From Ctena decussata (Eukaryota > Mollusca > Bivalvia > Lucinida > Lucinidae), in assembly GCA_963989385.1 (NCBI GenBank), contig OZ022506.1, positions 5,187,415 to 5,251,414 on the forward strand: 64,000 nucleotides of DNA, in the 5' to 3' direction. How positions within the stretch are numbered: position 1 is the stretch's first letter; each line of letters opens with the position of its first letter. The notes under the pieces are model-generated. The model did not search any database. It worked only from the letters and a program-made list of their open reading frames with translations, and had not been told where the DNA came from. This document shows, one piece after another, positions 42,190 to 54,130 of the stretch. The translations under genes and the position numbers were made by a program.

Positions 42190-44440
42190 TATTCTTTTTG
42201 CTTTCACTGTGTCCTGTAGGATCGTCTTTGCTAAACCAGAAGACATTGAGACGTGACCAAACCACCTCAGTTTATTTTTCTTGACCAAGGTCAGGAGATC
42301 ATCATATTCTCCAATGGCTACTTGGATCTTTCTGCAAACCTCCTCATTGGTTATATGGTCCTTGTACGAAATGTTCAGTAACCTTGGGTAGCATCTCATC
42401 TCAAAGGCCTGCGTCTTTTCCTCTAACTTTGCTGACAAGGTCCACGATTGTCAGGCATACAGAAATATGGAAATGACAAGGCAGCGCAAAATTTCACCTT
42501 TTATCCGAGAGATATGTTGTTATCTCTCCAAATTGGCATCAGCTTTGTAAGAGCTGAAGTGGCTTGTGCAATCCTTCAAAGAATCTCCTTTTTAGAGCCA
42601 TCATCTGAGATAATTGCTGCAAGGTATTTGAAGCTTGGTACTACTATATCCAGCTTACTCAGCTTATGCCCTTCTACCTTGATCTCCCTCTGGATGCCAC
42701 TAGCTCTGTTTGTCGTGAGTTTGGTCTTCTCAGCACTGATTTTTATCTTATACCTTGTGCAGGTTTTGTCGAGACTGTCACCCAGGGATACTAGGTCCTG
42801 CTCTTCCTAAGCTAGAGCGTCTATATCATCTGCAAATCGCAGATTGGTAATATTTCTGCCGCCTATGCTTACCTTCCCGTCATGTTCTTCCAGAGCATCA
42901 GACATTATCCATTCGAAAAAAATGTTGAAGAAGGTGGGTGACAGAAGACTTCCTTGCCTTATTCCCAACTGTATCCGAACCATCCTCCCATGCTGCCATT
43001 CATCAAGACCGCACTTGTAGCCTTACCGTATAGCTGCTCAATGGTGCGAACTAGATTTGCACTGATATTGTACTTCCACATGGTGGCCCATAAGGCTGCA
43101 TGCCATACCCTGTCGAAGGCTCATTTGAAATCAATGAAGACATGGTACAGATTTTGCTGATGTTGGAGACACTTTTCACAAAGGATTCTAAGGTTAAAGA
43201 TCTGTTCTGTGGTGCTCCTTCCTGCTCTGAACCCAGCCTGTTCTTCAGCAATTATCTCTTCGACTTGGGGTTCAAGCCTGTTCAAGATGACTTTCAGCAT
43301 GACTTTGCTTGACTGACTGATGAGTCTGATGGATCTATAGCTCTGGCAAAGCTGCAGGTTGCCCTTTTAGGGAGTGTAATAATCAGCGACTGGGTCCATG
43401 GGTATGCCATTCTCCTGTTCTCCAGATCCTATTACAGATTTCTGTTAAAACATCAATCATGGTCTCTCCGCCAGCTTGAACATGTTCTGCTGGTATATTA
43501 TCAGTTCTGGCAGACTTTCCCTTCTTCAGTGCTGCTACTGCAATCTCAACTTCCATGAGAAGGATAGACTGTAGATCTTCTTCTGGGGAGGGGGCTGATT
43601 GCAGTTCAGAACTGCACTGTCACCATAACTCTGATGATTATATTGTTCTGAGCAATATTCTGTCCATCTGCTGAGAATTTTCTTCTGTAAGATATTTCCC
43701 AGGCCTGTCCTGAAGAGTTGTAGACCTACTCTGTTTCTCGGAAGTTAGATCCTCCACCAGCTGGTCTGCTCTCTTGCTGTTGTTTTTGTTCAGGCAAGTT
43801 TCGACCTCCTCGCACTGACTAACTATCCAGCCCTCCTTAGCTTTCTTCATTGCCCTCTGGATTTTCCTATTAGCTTCCCTGTATTCTTTTGCTCCTCGTC
43901 ACAGAGGTGGAGAACATCTCTGGTGACCCAGGTCTTTTTCCTGTGACGTTCCTTCCCAAGTATCTCACTGGTTGCATCAGTCACTGCTGTATTGTAGGTG
44001 GTAATTATGGTATCTATGACCATGTTGGTTGGTTGGTTGATTTGATGCTTAACGTCCACGTTAAACAACTAAGGTCATGTCGGGACGGTCAGTTAACCTA
44101 ACCACACCATTCCTGGGCAGGCTTAGACCTCCTAAGCGGTTAACCAGTACTAAGTGCACATACTTTCGCCAGTAACTGACAACTGTCCTTCTTGAATCAG
44201 CGGAAGAAGACACGAAAGTATGTGGCCAGACCGGGATTCGAACCCAGGACCTCTGACTTACGAGTCAGGTGCCCTACAGATTGCGCTACCCGGCCCGGCA
44301 TGTATGACCATGTCATCATTCCTCAGACCAATGAGTGGTGCGAACTTCCCACTATTGTTGCTTGAAAAGTACAATCCACATCTGGTTTCCTTAACTTCTC
44401 AAGATCGAGGACCCTCCTATCTTATAAATTGGATGACACC
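42190..44440 (-). pseudogene. Decayed non-LTR retrotransposon reverse transcriptase
   Basis: Reading leftward from about 44440, broken frames yield pre-RT sequence ('LEKLRKPDVDCTFQATI', then 'GKFAPLIGLRNDDMV', then 'ERHRKKTWVTRDVL'). Further on come the RT palm 'NLRFADDIDALA' (around 42840) after 'RQGSLLSPTFFNIFFEWI', and the C-terminal 'AFEMRCYPRLLNISYKDH' and 'LRWFGHVSMSSGLAKTIL'. Several stops and frameshifts break it, and no endonuclease domain is seen, so it is 5'-truncated and dead. A SINE (44026-44302) interrupts the protein between 'DDMV' and 'IDTI', which shows the order of insertion. Clade not assigned; RTE or CR1/Jockey-type are possible. Confidence 0.85.
44026..44302 (-). mobile_element. 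SINE family 1, full-length, nested in LINE, 11-bp TSD
   Basis: On the minus strand the tRNA head reads GCCGGGCCGGGTAGCGC... with GGTTCGAATCCC as B box. It is followed by the same body as the 19.95-kb copy and a (CCAA)n-type tail. TATGACCATGT occurs at 44015-44025 and 44303-44313. The anticodon loop reads CTCGTAA here against CTCATAG in the other copy. Excising it rejoins the LINE frame. Confidence 0.93.
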
Positions 44441-45120
44441 AATTGTCAAGTTAAGGGGTGTCTGGTTAAGCATATTTTTATCATGATTATCTTATTTTAA
44501 TGAAACATACCCGTGTTGCGGCGTCCGATGTGTGTTTGCAGTTATTGCCAATGTCAGTTTACGGGAATCTAGCTTTTATACCCTCAACCGTCTGTTATAG
44601 TGATGAAAAACGTTGCCTTTTTCACTGCGGTGAGCCACACACAAATTTTCATTATTTGAAATGAAATGGTTAAGTTTATTTTGCACGAAAGGAATTTGTC
44701 ATTGAGATCGAACAGCTGATAAGTCACATTGTAAAATTGATTTTTAACAATGACTGACAACCTTATGACATGAAATAACCTTTCACTCATCCGATGTGTT
44801 ATAAATCATCTGGAAATAAAGATAGAGAAGTAAAAGTTGCTACGCATTCAGAAATAGGGAAAATTAATAATAAAAAAACGTGATTAATCTAGCTTTGTAT
44901 TTCTCGTTATTGAAATTCAATATTTAGTAGTCATTGCAATATATTAACCAAGTATTTAACGACCAGTATAAAATTTATTGATGGTTTTAATATTTCTCTT
45001 TCGATTTTCTTATTTCAGTCAATATAGATTTACATATATTTAACTTTGATTCTTATGACTTTGCAATATTTAATCAGATTAAATTGAAGATTTACCATAC
45101 AACAGGACAAAGAAATGACA
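44441..45120. other. Unannotated stretch
   Basis: AT-rich; no coding or repeat evidence. Confidence 0.4.
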
Positions 45121-45129
45121 AAAACTGGT

Positions 45130-45240
45130 TAACCATGCCATGCTGGCTTAGTGGTAGCATCCTATTTTAATAATGAAAGTAGAGCACACTTTCAGTCGAT
45201 GGCGCGCAAGGAAACCGAGTTCGAATCCCACCAATCCTTT
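45130..45240 (+). other. tRNA-like pair of Pol III boxes
   Basis: 'tggcttagtggtagc' resembles an A box and 'gagttcgaatccc' a B box, about 60 bp apart. The intervening sequence does not fold into a standard tRNA, so this may be a SINE head or chance. Confidence 0.35.
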
Positions 45241-45945
45241 GCGTTGTCACCTTAAACCAATTCATATTTCTACAGCTCTGCTTTTATGTACGTAAACTGT
45301 ACTATTTAGTCTCGATATCTCCACAAAGCTTATGGTTCTTATTAGCAACTGTCAACAAGAGATCGTTTGGGTGTACTTCATTATATTCTAATTAATAACA
45401 TTTCTAGTTTACGTTTTATTTTAGTTTATACTTTATATGGCCCTTGAGATCAATGAATCAATTTAAGATATTTGACATCACAGTTCTAGTCATATTTCTA
45501 ATATATTCTGAACCAACTTCTAACCGGCAACTTATTTATATCCCGTTTTTAGCAAAATAAAATCTACTTTCGATTATAAATCAAGTCAAATCAAATCAAA
45601 TCAAATCAAATTGGTGGATCATTGAGTTCAACTACTCTAGTGTAGTTTTCTTTTTCTTTCATTTAAATGTTCAAGTCTGATATATTAATTGTTAGTCCAG
45701 TTATTGTTCATGTTTTGGTGACAATCTAACATTTGTGTGGGTTTTTAGACCAAATAAAGATTTGATTTGAGTTTATTTGATTTGACTTTCGAATATATGT
45801 TTCTATCTTTAAGTTGATATATTGGTAAATTAAGAATCAAGGTAACTAAAATCTCATCAGTATACTAGATACATGGTACCCAAGTTTTAAAAAATTACAA
45901 CATTTCAGCTGTCTGTCATGATTCGGAGAGAAGAAGATTATATAA
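45241..45945. other. Unannotated, with (TCAAA)n
   Basis: A pentanucleotide run (TCAAA)n lies at about 45585-45612. An inverted echo 'tttatttgatttgac' lies near 45774. Confidence 0.5.
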
Positions 45946-45957
45946 TTAATTGGCTGT

Positions 45958-46209
45958 GATTGATTGATTGATTGATTGTTTTGGGTTTAACGGCCCTTTG
46001 AGACAGTATTTCAGTCTATATCGGGCCGTCTCCCAGAGAGGGAGAAAGAGGAGAAATGACAGACGAGAGAAAAAAAACCATCCAAACAACCCCAACCGGC
46101 ACCCACTGCAAGCACAGTAGGCCCTTGCCCTACAATGTTCCAAACTTTCAGTAAGACGCCCCGGCACTGGAAGTTACACACAGCACCATTGCACCACCTG
46201 ACCACCCCT
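45958..46209 (-). mobile_element. SINE family 2, copy 2, 12-bp TSD
   Basis: Minus-oriented copy with (GATT)n at its plus-strand left end. TTAATTGGCTGT flanks it at 45946-45957 and 46210-46221. Its body matches the 41.95-kb copy ('cggccctttgagacagtatt', 'gacgccccggcactggaag'). Confidence 0.92.
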
Positions 46210-46221
46210 TTAATTGGCTGT

Positions 46222-47447
46222 ACTGAATCGGATTCCCTTTCACCGTTTCTGATTTTTTTATCGCCAGAACTGATGATGAAACTTAAATAGCTATACCAGA
46301 TAGTTGGGCCTACTTCTCTTTCCAGTCACATTGCTCTTAATGCCCATTTCTTTTAAATTTCAGGATAAAAGCTAATATATAAGAATAAGCCCCCGGTCCA
46401 TGTAGCTTAAACTATTGTCTGTTTCAAGGTTGTTACTTTCGATGCGGATCTCTAGCATTGTGATCACATAATTAAATAGATGTCAACTTTGCTCCCTATT
46501 TTATACAAATACGAGTTGGATAAAATATTGAGAAAAAAAATGTCCAAATAGATGTAAAAATAACACAGGGCTGCCAAGGCACTGTCACTTTCAAACAATT
46601 ATACAACTATTTCTGTAAGACGGTAATAAGATAATGGAACAATTATTTCAACAATTGTTGTAATTTTATTCAAAAGTAGTTAACACACAATCGAATATAA
46701 GGAAATATTTTTTCTGTCAAAGTTGTCTTTATTTAAGGTATGTTGTATTGTTACTCCAAGGACAAACTAATAAATAATTAGGTCATGCTTTTACTTTTGT
46801 CAGACTGAAACCAATCATATTCAACTTTTTGCTTATCTACCCTTTTATCTCATCAATCTCGCTTTAAAGGTGGCACAAATAATACCAACAAACTATGCAG
46901 AGGTCCAGCATAATATGTAAGAAGCAATTACAATGTCGAATCATTATATTGTAGCTGTGCAACTTATAAATATCATGGTATATTGGTACATCGCCATGTT
47001 TTGTTCGCCATTATGGAGGCATTTTTGTTTTACTTCTAGTTTGCTTCTTTGGATAACGAGGTTCTTCCGAAAGAAGGCTTTTTTAAAAAACGCAGTTGCC
47101 TCTGGATTAGTAAAATCTTTCCTTTTTGAGTAGGTCTACTGAAATGAAACTAGATGACAATGTATCCTTTCACGTTGAAGAAGTGCTAAAACTAGCATGA
47201 ACTGACGGATGCAGCATTTGGGACCCCTGACATATCCATCTCATAACGATGATTAACGCTGTTTCCCGCACAAGCATAGAGTAGCTAACATGGTTTTGTT
47301 TCTGCAATTTTGCCTTTGTTTTGTTTGTTTATTGTCTTTGTCTTACCTTTTTTGTTTATTGTCTTTGTCTTACCTTTGGGCTATTGGACAGCAGATTACA
47401 CGTATTGAAAAATGCCAGGCGTTAAGACACAGCTTCTCGGAAACAAC
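46222..47447. other. Unannotated, with a 27-bp direct duplication
   Basis: 'tttgtttattgtctttgtcttacctttt' is repeated at about 47321-47375. Sequence near 47080-47140 ('aaaatctttcctttttgagtaggtct') resembles 24608-24635 and 49308-49335, a further low-copy repeat. Confidence 0.45.
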
Positions 47448-47574
47448 TACAGTCGGCCCGTTTTACAACAACACGCGGTACAGCGGAATGTTCGACTACC
47501 GATAATTTTCTACATGGTCGGTATCAAAGTATTTCGAACTTGAGAATATTCTATATTGTTACTACAACGTTATA

Positions 47575-48990
47575 ATGTCAGAACCACCGGCCAAGCGAAG
47601 GAGAACTCATTTGTCTGTATCCGAGAAGAAAGAGATTGTTGCCTATCAGTCTGAGCATCCAAAAGCTACCCAGCCTGAGATTGCGTCCAACTTTGCGAAA
47701 GAATGGGGCAGGTAGGTCGGCAGATCGACGGTCAGCGATATTCTGCAGAACAAGTCCAGGTGGACCACCGCGCCTAAGGATGGTGATGCAGCAGTTCGAC
47801 AACGCACCGGGAAACATGAGACTCTTGAACAAGCCCTTTTCCTGTGGTTCAGTAACGTCAGATCAAAGAACGCCTACATCAACGACCAGATGCTGGTAGA
47901 GAAGGGAAAAAATTTTCGGTGATGAGATGAAGGTGGAAGACTTCCAGTACTCGAAGGTATTACTCAAGAAATTTAAGAAACGACATAACATTTCTAGCCA
48001 CGTCGCCCATGGGGTAGCAGACAGCGCTGATCCAACAGTCTTGAGTTAAGGGAGACAACAACTGCAAGAAGACCACCAAGCAACACACGACCCGAACGAC
48101 GTCTACAACTTTGATGAAACAGGCCTGATTTACAAACTTCTGCCCAATTCGACGTTATCTACAGGTCCTGTCAGTGGGACAAAGGAACAGAAAGATAGAA
48201 TAATTGTAGCTCTTTGTCCCAACGCCACGGGAACAGACAAGACCACCCCACTTGTAATTGAAAAGTTTCAGCGTCCTCGGAGTCTTGGAAAACCGTTCAA
48301 CCCAAGCATCATTCAACAAGAAGGCATGGATGCCTGGCTCAATATTCCAAGATCGGTTAGCAAATTTCAACCGACGGATGAGAATAGCGGGACGCCGAGT
48401 GATTCGTCTCGTTGACAACGCTACGAGCCATTCCATGGAGGGTCTACGTCTCACCAACGTCGTTGTGAAATTTCAGCCGCGCTCACATCCAGTCAATGGA
48501 CGCCGACATCATAAAGGATTTCAAAGGTCATTACAGAAAACGGCTGGATCGCTACTTTCTATAGTGCATCGAAGATGGGGAAAAACAGAAAGTCTCAATG
48601 AAGCTTGCCATCACTTACGTTCACCAAGCATGGTCCTCGGTGAAACAGTCAACAATCGCCAATTGCTGAAGACACGTACAGATTCTGCCCCCAACACAAG
48701 CTGCCGCCACTAACACCGACGCCGACGACACAGATGGCTTACCACTGGCAGAACTACAGAGGCTGATGCAGATAGTGCAATCCGACGGCGAGAGATTGGA
48801 GACAAGTGATTATGTCAACGTTGACAGCACAGTCGAGGCAGGTGAATCTCTGACCGACAATTCTTTCCATGATCTGGTCAAGGGCTCCCGACCAGCTGAT
48901 GATGCCACCAAAACCGACGACGCCAACGATGCCGATGACGACGAACCAGAGTCTGTTGTCAAAAGGCTGATGCAAGAAAAGGTCTGACTC
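47575..48990 (+). pseudogene. pogo/Tigger-like transposase relic
   Basis: From ATG at 47575 the frame gives 'MSEPPAKRRRTHLSVSEKKE', a basic start and helix-turn-helix typical of CENP-B/pogo N-termini. A TAG follows at 47713, then 'GRSTVSDILQNKSRW'. A frame change near 47910 gives 'DEMKVEDFQYSKVLLKKFKK', and TAA follows near 48047. The DDE core is split between frames: 'YNFDETGLIYKLLP' (first Asp, about 48105), 'KPFNPSI' and 'AWLNI', 'RLVDNATSH' (second Asp, about 48410) in another frame, and a 'DADIIKDFKGHYRKRLDRY' block (about 48500) in a third. An acidic tail follows to 48986. At least three stops or shifts make it non-functional. Composition is GC-richer than the surroundings. Confidence 0.85.
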
Positions 48991-49625
48991 AAGCTATCAG
49001 CTACTGCTAACAAAATCCAAGCATAGGAACTCATCTTGAGAGTCTATGGAAGGCAATGTGTGCTATCGAGACCTGCAGTGACTCTAGTGTGCAGAAATCT
49101 ATCCTGGACTTTATATTCCTTCGATAGTGCTGTGTATTTAAGTGTTAAAGAATACAGATATGTGCTGACGTAACATGGTTTTAAGTTTTAGTGAACGTGT
49201 TTATACTCTTTCAGCTTAAGGTAAATGGGTACATCTTTAGGGAAGACAACCTTCCATATTTCTTTTCATTTGGAGTTAACTCTTAGAGGAAAATTTTCGC
49301 TCTCCTCGTAGCAAATTCTCTCCTTTAAAAGTAAACCTTTTTTGAAGGGGTTTATTGCCTGGGAAGCAAACAGGATTCACAAAATTTGTTCCTAAATAGA
49401 GTGGCAGAAAAACATAGAGGTGTACCCATAGTCCGATAAGTTAATGTGCTAAATCAAAATGATTGAAAACAACAAATTTTGTGTTAGGAACATGAATGTT
49501 AATAGACCTGTGCTTTCTTTACAATAAGTAAAGGATGTATTAGTAGTAATAAACTTTATGTGCTAGTTAACAGGACTTGAAAGAACAACAGACAGACTTT
49601 TTAACTTTATTATTGTTTGATTTTT
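48991..49625. other. Interior of the pogo-type element, non-coding
   Basis: No ORF. 'agcaaattctctcctttaaa' (49310) echoes 24608, hinting at a repeat shared with other loci. Confidence 0.4.
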
Positions 49626-51875
49626 AGCTCACCTGAGCCGAAGGCTCAGAGGTGAGCTTATAGGATGGGAGTCGAGCCGTCGTCCGTGCGTGCGTGCGTG
49701 CGTGGGTGGGTGGATGCGTCAACACTTTCAAACATAAATATCTCAAAGACCAGTGGGCCGATCGCAATCAAATTTTATCTGAAGCATCATTTGGGTGAGG
49801 GAAAGGCTGCATTAGGTTTTGGTGCCGATCAGCTCAGAACTCTGGTTTCCATGGCAACAGATAGCCCCCATAGGGTTATAATGGGGAAAATGGCGTCATC
49901 GCGTTTTCTCGACTGTTTTTGCTTAGATCCTTATCATACTTGCAGGTAATGATGACATACACAAGAGCTTGGATGAGTTCGAAATTTGGCTGGATTCGAG
50001 CACAGACTACGGAGTTAGCTGCCCTTGAGCGTTTGAAAAAAATCCCATAGGGTTATAATGGGGAAAATGGCGTCATCACGTTTTCTCAACTGATTTTGCT
50101 TAGATCCTTATCATACTTGCAGGTAATGATGACATACATAAGAGCTTGGATGAGTTCGAAATTTGGCCGAATTCGAGCACAGACTACGGAGTTAGCTGCC
50201 CTTGAGCGTTTGAAAAAAATCCCATAGAGTTATAATGGAGAAAACAACGTCATCACATATTTTTAGAAAAACTTTGTCATCGCTCTATTGCCTACATTTC
50301 TCAACGGATTTTAAAATAAATTCACACAAATGTAGGGCATGACAATATCTCGAGCAAGTTTGACTTTCAGGATGTTGCGCCCAAGGTCAAGGTCACTGTG
50401 GTTATTCTTAGAAAAACTTTTTCAGCGCTCTAGCACCTACATTTCTCAGCAGATTTTAAAATAACTTCACACAAATGTAGGGCATGACAATATCTCGAGC
50501 AAGTTTGACTTTCAGGATGCTGCACTAAAGGTCAAGGTCACTGTGGCTATTTTAGAAAAAACTTATTCAGCACTCTAGCACCTACATTTCTCAGCAGATT
50601 TTAAAATAACTTCACACAAATGTAGGGCATGACAATATCTCGAGCAGGTTTGACTTTCAGGGTGCTGCACCTAAGGTCAAGGTCACTGTGGCTATTTTTA
50701 GAAAAACTTGGTCATCGCTCTAGCGCCTACATTTCTCAACGGATTTTAAATCAACTTCACAAAAATGTAGGGCATGACAATATCTCAAACAAGTTTGACT
50801 TCCAGGGTGCTGCGCTTAAGGTCAAGGTCACTGTGGCTATTTTTAGAAAAACTTTGTCAGCGCTCTAGCACCTACATTTCTCAATGGATTTTAAAATAAA
50901 TTCACACAAATGTTGGCCATGACAATATCTCGAGCAAGTTTGACTTTCAGGGTGCTGTGCCCGTGGTCAAGGTCACTGTGGCTTTTTTTAGAAAAACTTT
51001 GTCATCGCCCTAACACCTTCATTTCTCCATGGATTTTAAAATAACTTGACACAAATGTAGGGTATGACAATATCTCAAGCAAGTTCGACTTTCAGGATGC
51101 TGTGCCCAAGGTCAAGGTCACTGTGGCTATTTTTAGAAAAACTTTGTCATCGCTCTAGCACCTACATTTCTCAACGGATTTTAAAATAAATTCACACAAA
51201 TGTAGGGCATGACAATATCTTGGCTGCAATCAAGATTTTTGATTAGACCCTTATCATACTTGCAGGTGATGATGACATACATAAGAGCTTGGATGACTTC
51301 GAAATTTGGCTTTATTCGAACACAGACTACGGAGTTAGCTGCCCTTGAGCGTTTGAAAAAAAAATCCCATAGTCTTATAATGGAGAAAACAACGTCATCA
51401 CATTTTCCTTTTTGATTGGATCGTCTTCATACTTGCAGGTAATGAGGATATGCATAAAAGCTTGGATTAGTTAGCATTTCGGCTAGATCCCGCCACTGAC
51501 TATGGAGTACCAGCCCTGAGCATCCAAAAAATCAATGTCGCCACTTTTTCTTGGTTTCTACTGATCCGATCCTTTTCAAACTTGCAGGTAATGAGGAAAT
51601 GCATAATATCTTAAACAAGTTCAAATTTTGGCCAGATCAGGCCAACCACTACGAAGTTAGCTGCCCTTGACAGCTCTGTCTATTGTGCTCTTGATCGGAT
51701 ACTTTTTAAACTTGCATATATTAAATGAGGGCATACATAATGTTTTGGATGAGTTTAATTTTCAGCCTGATTGGACCACTGACTGTGGAGTTAGCTGCCC
51801 TTGAGCATCTTAAATATCCCTATAGGTTTACAATGTCTTTCAGGTGAGCGATTGTTGCCCTTTGGACTACTTGTT
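49626..51875 (+). mobile_element. Hairpin-capped element with exact 145-bp array inside a ~178-bp array
   Basis: It begins AGCTCACCTGAGCCGAAGGC (inverted repeat GAGCC/GGCTC) and a (CGTG)n tract (49683-49708). Next come ~178-bp units ('catacttgcaggtaatgatg' near 49935, 50113 and 51256). Between 50255 and 51225 lie seven monomers with period exactly 145 bp: 'tgtagggcatgacaatatct' starts at 50331, 50476, 50621, 50766, 50911, 51056 and 51201. The ~178-bp type resumes at 51226. It ends AGGTGAGCGATTGTTGCCC...CTACTTGTT. The ends match those of the 10.8- and 22.0-kb elements. Confidence 0.8.
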
Positions 51876-52146
51876 TTCATTGTTTTATTATCAAAGTGTA
51901 TGCAAATACACACATAAAATATGCTTTCTTAGTACTTTGTTTTTCATTTCTTTCTTCCTTTTGCAGTCAACAGTTTTTATAAAGACAGGAGGATGACACT
52001 AGGATCAAACTGGAAACTACATGTAGGTGTGTTAGACTATTTCATTATCATGACATCGAAAATTCTTTATAACAGTACATTCACATTAACGTCACGTCAC
52101 AGAGAGCTGGGGACAAAGTGTGTCTTTATAAAGAGGAATGACTGTA

Positions 52147-52925
52147 CTAACATCTGCATTGATCCTTCTGCTGTTAAGATAAAGCTTGCACGAAACATTT
52201 TATGAAATTTGCAGACGTAACGTTTCTTGTTTGTTTTTTTATATATGGAGTGCCTTGGCTAATCCCAGAATGATGTTATGTGAATTTTATTTTTTAAGCT
52301 CTGATAGCAATTTGAAATTGTTCTGCTTATCTATGCTTGAATAGACTTTATAAGTGTATAATATGTTTAAAATCTTGACCCGTATCTTTCCAGACAACCT
52401 GCACCTACAGAAGAAATTTGGATTTATCTTGTGCTGAAGAAGACAGGCGTTTCGTCTCCCCGTACATCATCCACAGTGCAGATTATATTTTATTTTCGTC
52501 CATTGAGATCAGAGGATATATTCTGAGAATTCTGACATTTGAGATTGGTTTAGACTCTTATTCTATATCATCATCCTTTATATTATTTGGACCCTTTTGA
52601 TACTAATCAGTCTTTGAATCAACTGCCCAGTTAAAATTAAGAAATTACAGTATGCTTTTCTCTGATTTCGTCACCAGATATCGTCAGGGTCGCTGATGGG
52701 TCTTTATTGGCCCAAACTACGTAGTCTGGCCCATGTCTCTTCTTCGAATGTATTCTTTGCTCTTGAAGGAACTCTTTAAGATTTAAATTTAACTATGAAC
52801 GACAAGAAAGATGATTATTAAACAAGAAGCATTTGCCATCATTACACGAGAACCCTATGCCATGGCGTTTTTGTCTAAATTTTGCACCGATGAATGTATT
52901 TGCACAACACTCACCACTAAATTAA
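52147..52925. other. Unannotated stretch
   Basis: No repeats paired with the rest of the window; short ORFs have no motifs. Confidence 0.4.
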
Positions 52926-53165
52926 TGAGCCGCGACACGACAAAACCAACAATGTGACTGTGCGCCTAGCGCAGATTCAATTCAGCCTGGACATCCATCC
53001 GCCCAGTTTGATCAGGCTCTTTGTTAAGTGCCCAAATGGTAGCTAAGGGTCTAGGCTACTTCCATGCGGACAGCGAAGACTGATCAGACTGGGCCGATGC
53101 CCAGGCTGATCCGAGTCTGCGCTGGGCGCACAACCATATTGTTCATTTTGTCGTGTCGCGGCTCA
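52926..53165. mobile_element. Foldback MITE, GAGCCGCGAC family, copy 3
   Basis: The ends TGAGCCGCGACACGACAAA and TTTGTCGTGTCGCGGCTCA are perfect over 19 bp, the best-preserved termini of the family here. AAT on both sides of GAGCC...GGCTC may be a 3-bp target duplication. Confidence 0.9.
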
Positions 53166-53559
53166 ATCTACTATGTTTTGACGTAGTTATTTAGTTCGGG
53201 AGCATTATTTCGAGAACATTAAGAAAATTCAAATTAACTCAAAGACCTTTTCACGTTTTAAGGCAATCGTAATCTGGTTCTCATCATTCAACATTGCTGC
53301 TCATGGACATAACTCATTCGGACCACCGCTGGGCCAATTCTGTGAATCAAACCTCTGGTGTATGTGCGGCGGAGAAGTTTGTTGCAAAATGCAACTTTTC
53401 AATGGTTCGCCGGAACAAGTATACACCGAAGACGTAGCTCCCTGCGTCTACGAACGATAATTAATTACCGTCATGCGACCTTTTCAGCTATTGCACGAAC
53501 ATTCATTTGTTGCTTTGCTGTTGGAAAAAAATACAACAAAATATTATTGATGCCGTGTT
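53166..53559. other. Unannotated stretch
   Basis: An ORF from 53358 runs into the LINE relic and has no motif of its own. Confidence 0.4.
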
Positions 53560-54130
53560 GTCTTCTTACCTCTTCTTTTGTCTACATCTTCTTCTCTTTC
53601 CCTTTCCTGTGCCCTGTAGAATCGTCTTCGCTAAACCAGAAGACCTTGAGATGTGGCCAAACCACCTCATTTACCGTTTCTCGACCAAGGTTAGGAACTC
53701 GTTTAATTTTCCAGTGGCTGCTTGGATTTTCATGCAAACATTGTCAATAGTTAAAGGGTCATTGTATGAGTTGTTCAGTAACTGTCGATTGCATTTCATC
53801 TCGAAGGCCTGCGTTCTTTTCTTAACTCTACTGTCAAGGTTCATGACTCACAGGAATACATGAATATGGATTGACAAGGGAGTGCATCAGTTTCACCTTT
53901 GACATTAGAGCTATGCTGCTCTCTCCATACTGGCCTCATCTTGGTCTGAACTGCAGTGGCTTGTGCAATCCTTTGAGAGAACCTCCAGTTTCGAGCGATC
54001 GTCTTAGATGTTTGCTCCAAGGTACCTGAAGGTTGTTACTATTCCAAACTTCTGACCTTTTACCTTAATCTCCTCTGGATGTCATTGCGCTATTTGTCTT
54101 CAGTTCGGTCTTCTGACCTTGCGCAGGTTT
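53560..54130 (-). pseudogene. Second LINE RT relic, C-terminal end only
   Basis: The minus strand encodes 'AFEMKCNRQLLNNSYNDPL' and 'MRWFGHISRSSGLAKTIL' in broken frames, the same C-terminal block as in the relic at 42.2 kb. It is truncated after about 570 bp. The two copies share their 3' untranslated start ('gccctgta-gatcgtctt'). Confidence 0.85.

Larger units (their letters stand above)
47450..52144 (+). mobile_element. Candidate pogo/Tigger-type DNA transposon, disrupted
   Basis: TACAGTCGGCCC at 47448 and, inverted, TACAGTCATTCC ending at 52146 are plausible TIRs flanked by TA. Tigger/pogo elements use TA targets and CAGT-type tips. The TIRs match only partly (CAGTC, CC, TTA-AA, ACAC). 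A transposase relic starts 125 bp inside the left end. About 2.25 kb of unrelated array (49626-51875) is inserted in the right half. The right boundary is the weaker claim. Confidence 0.6.

Noticed and set aside
45130..45240. Intact tRNA gene
   Set aside because: The A- and B-like boxes are too far apart and no acceptor or anticodon stem can be drawn; kept only as a low-confidence tRNA-like signal.
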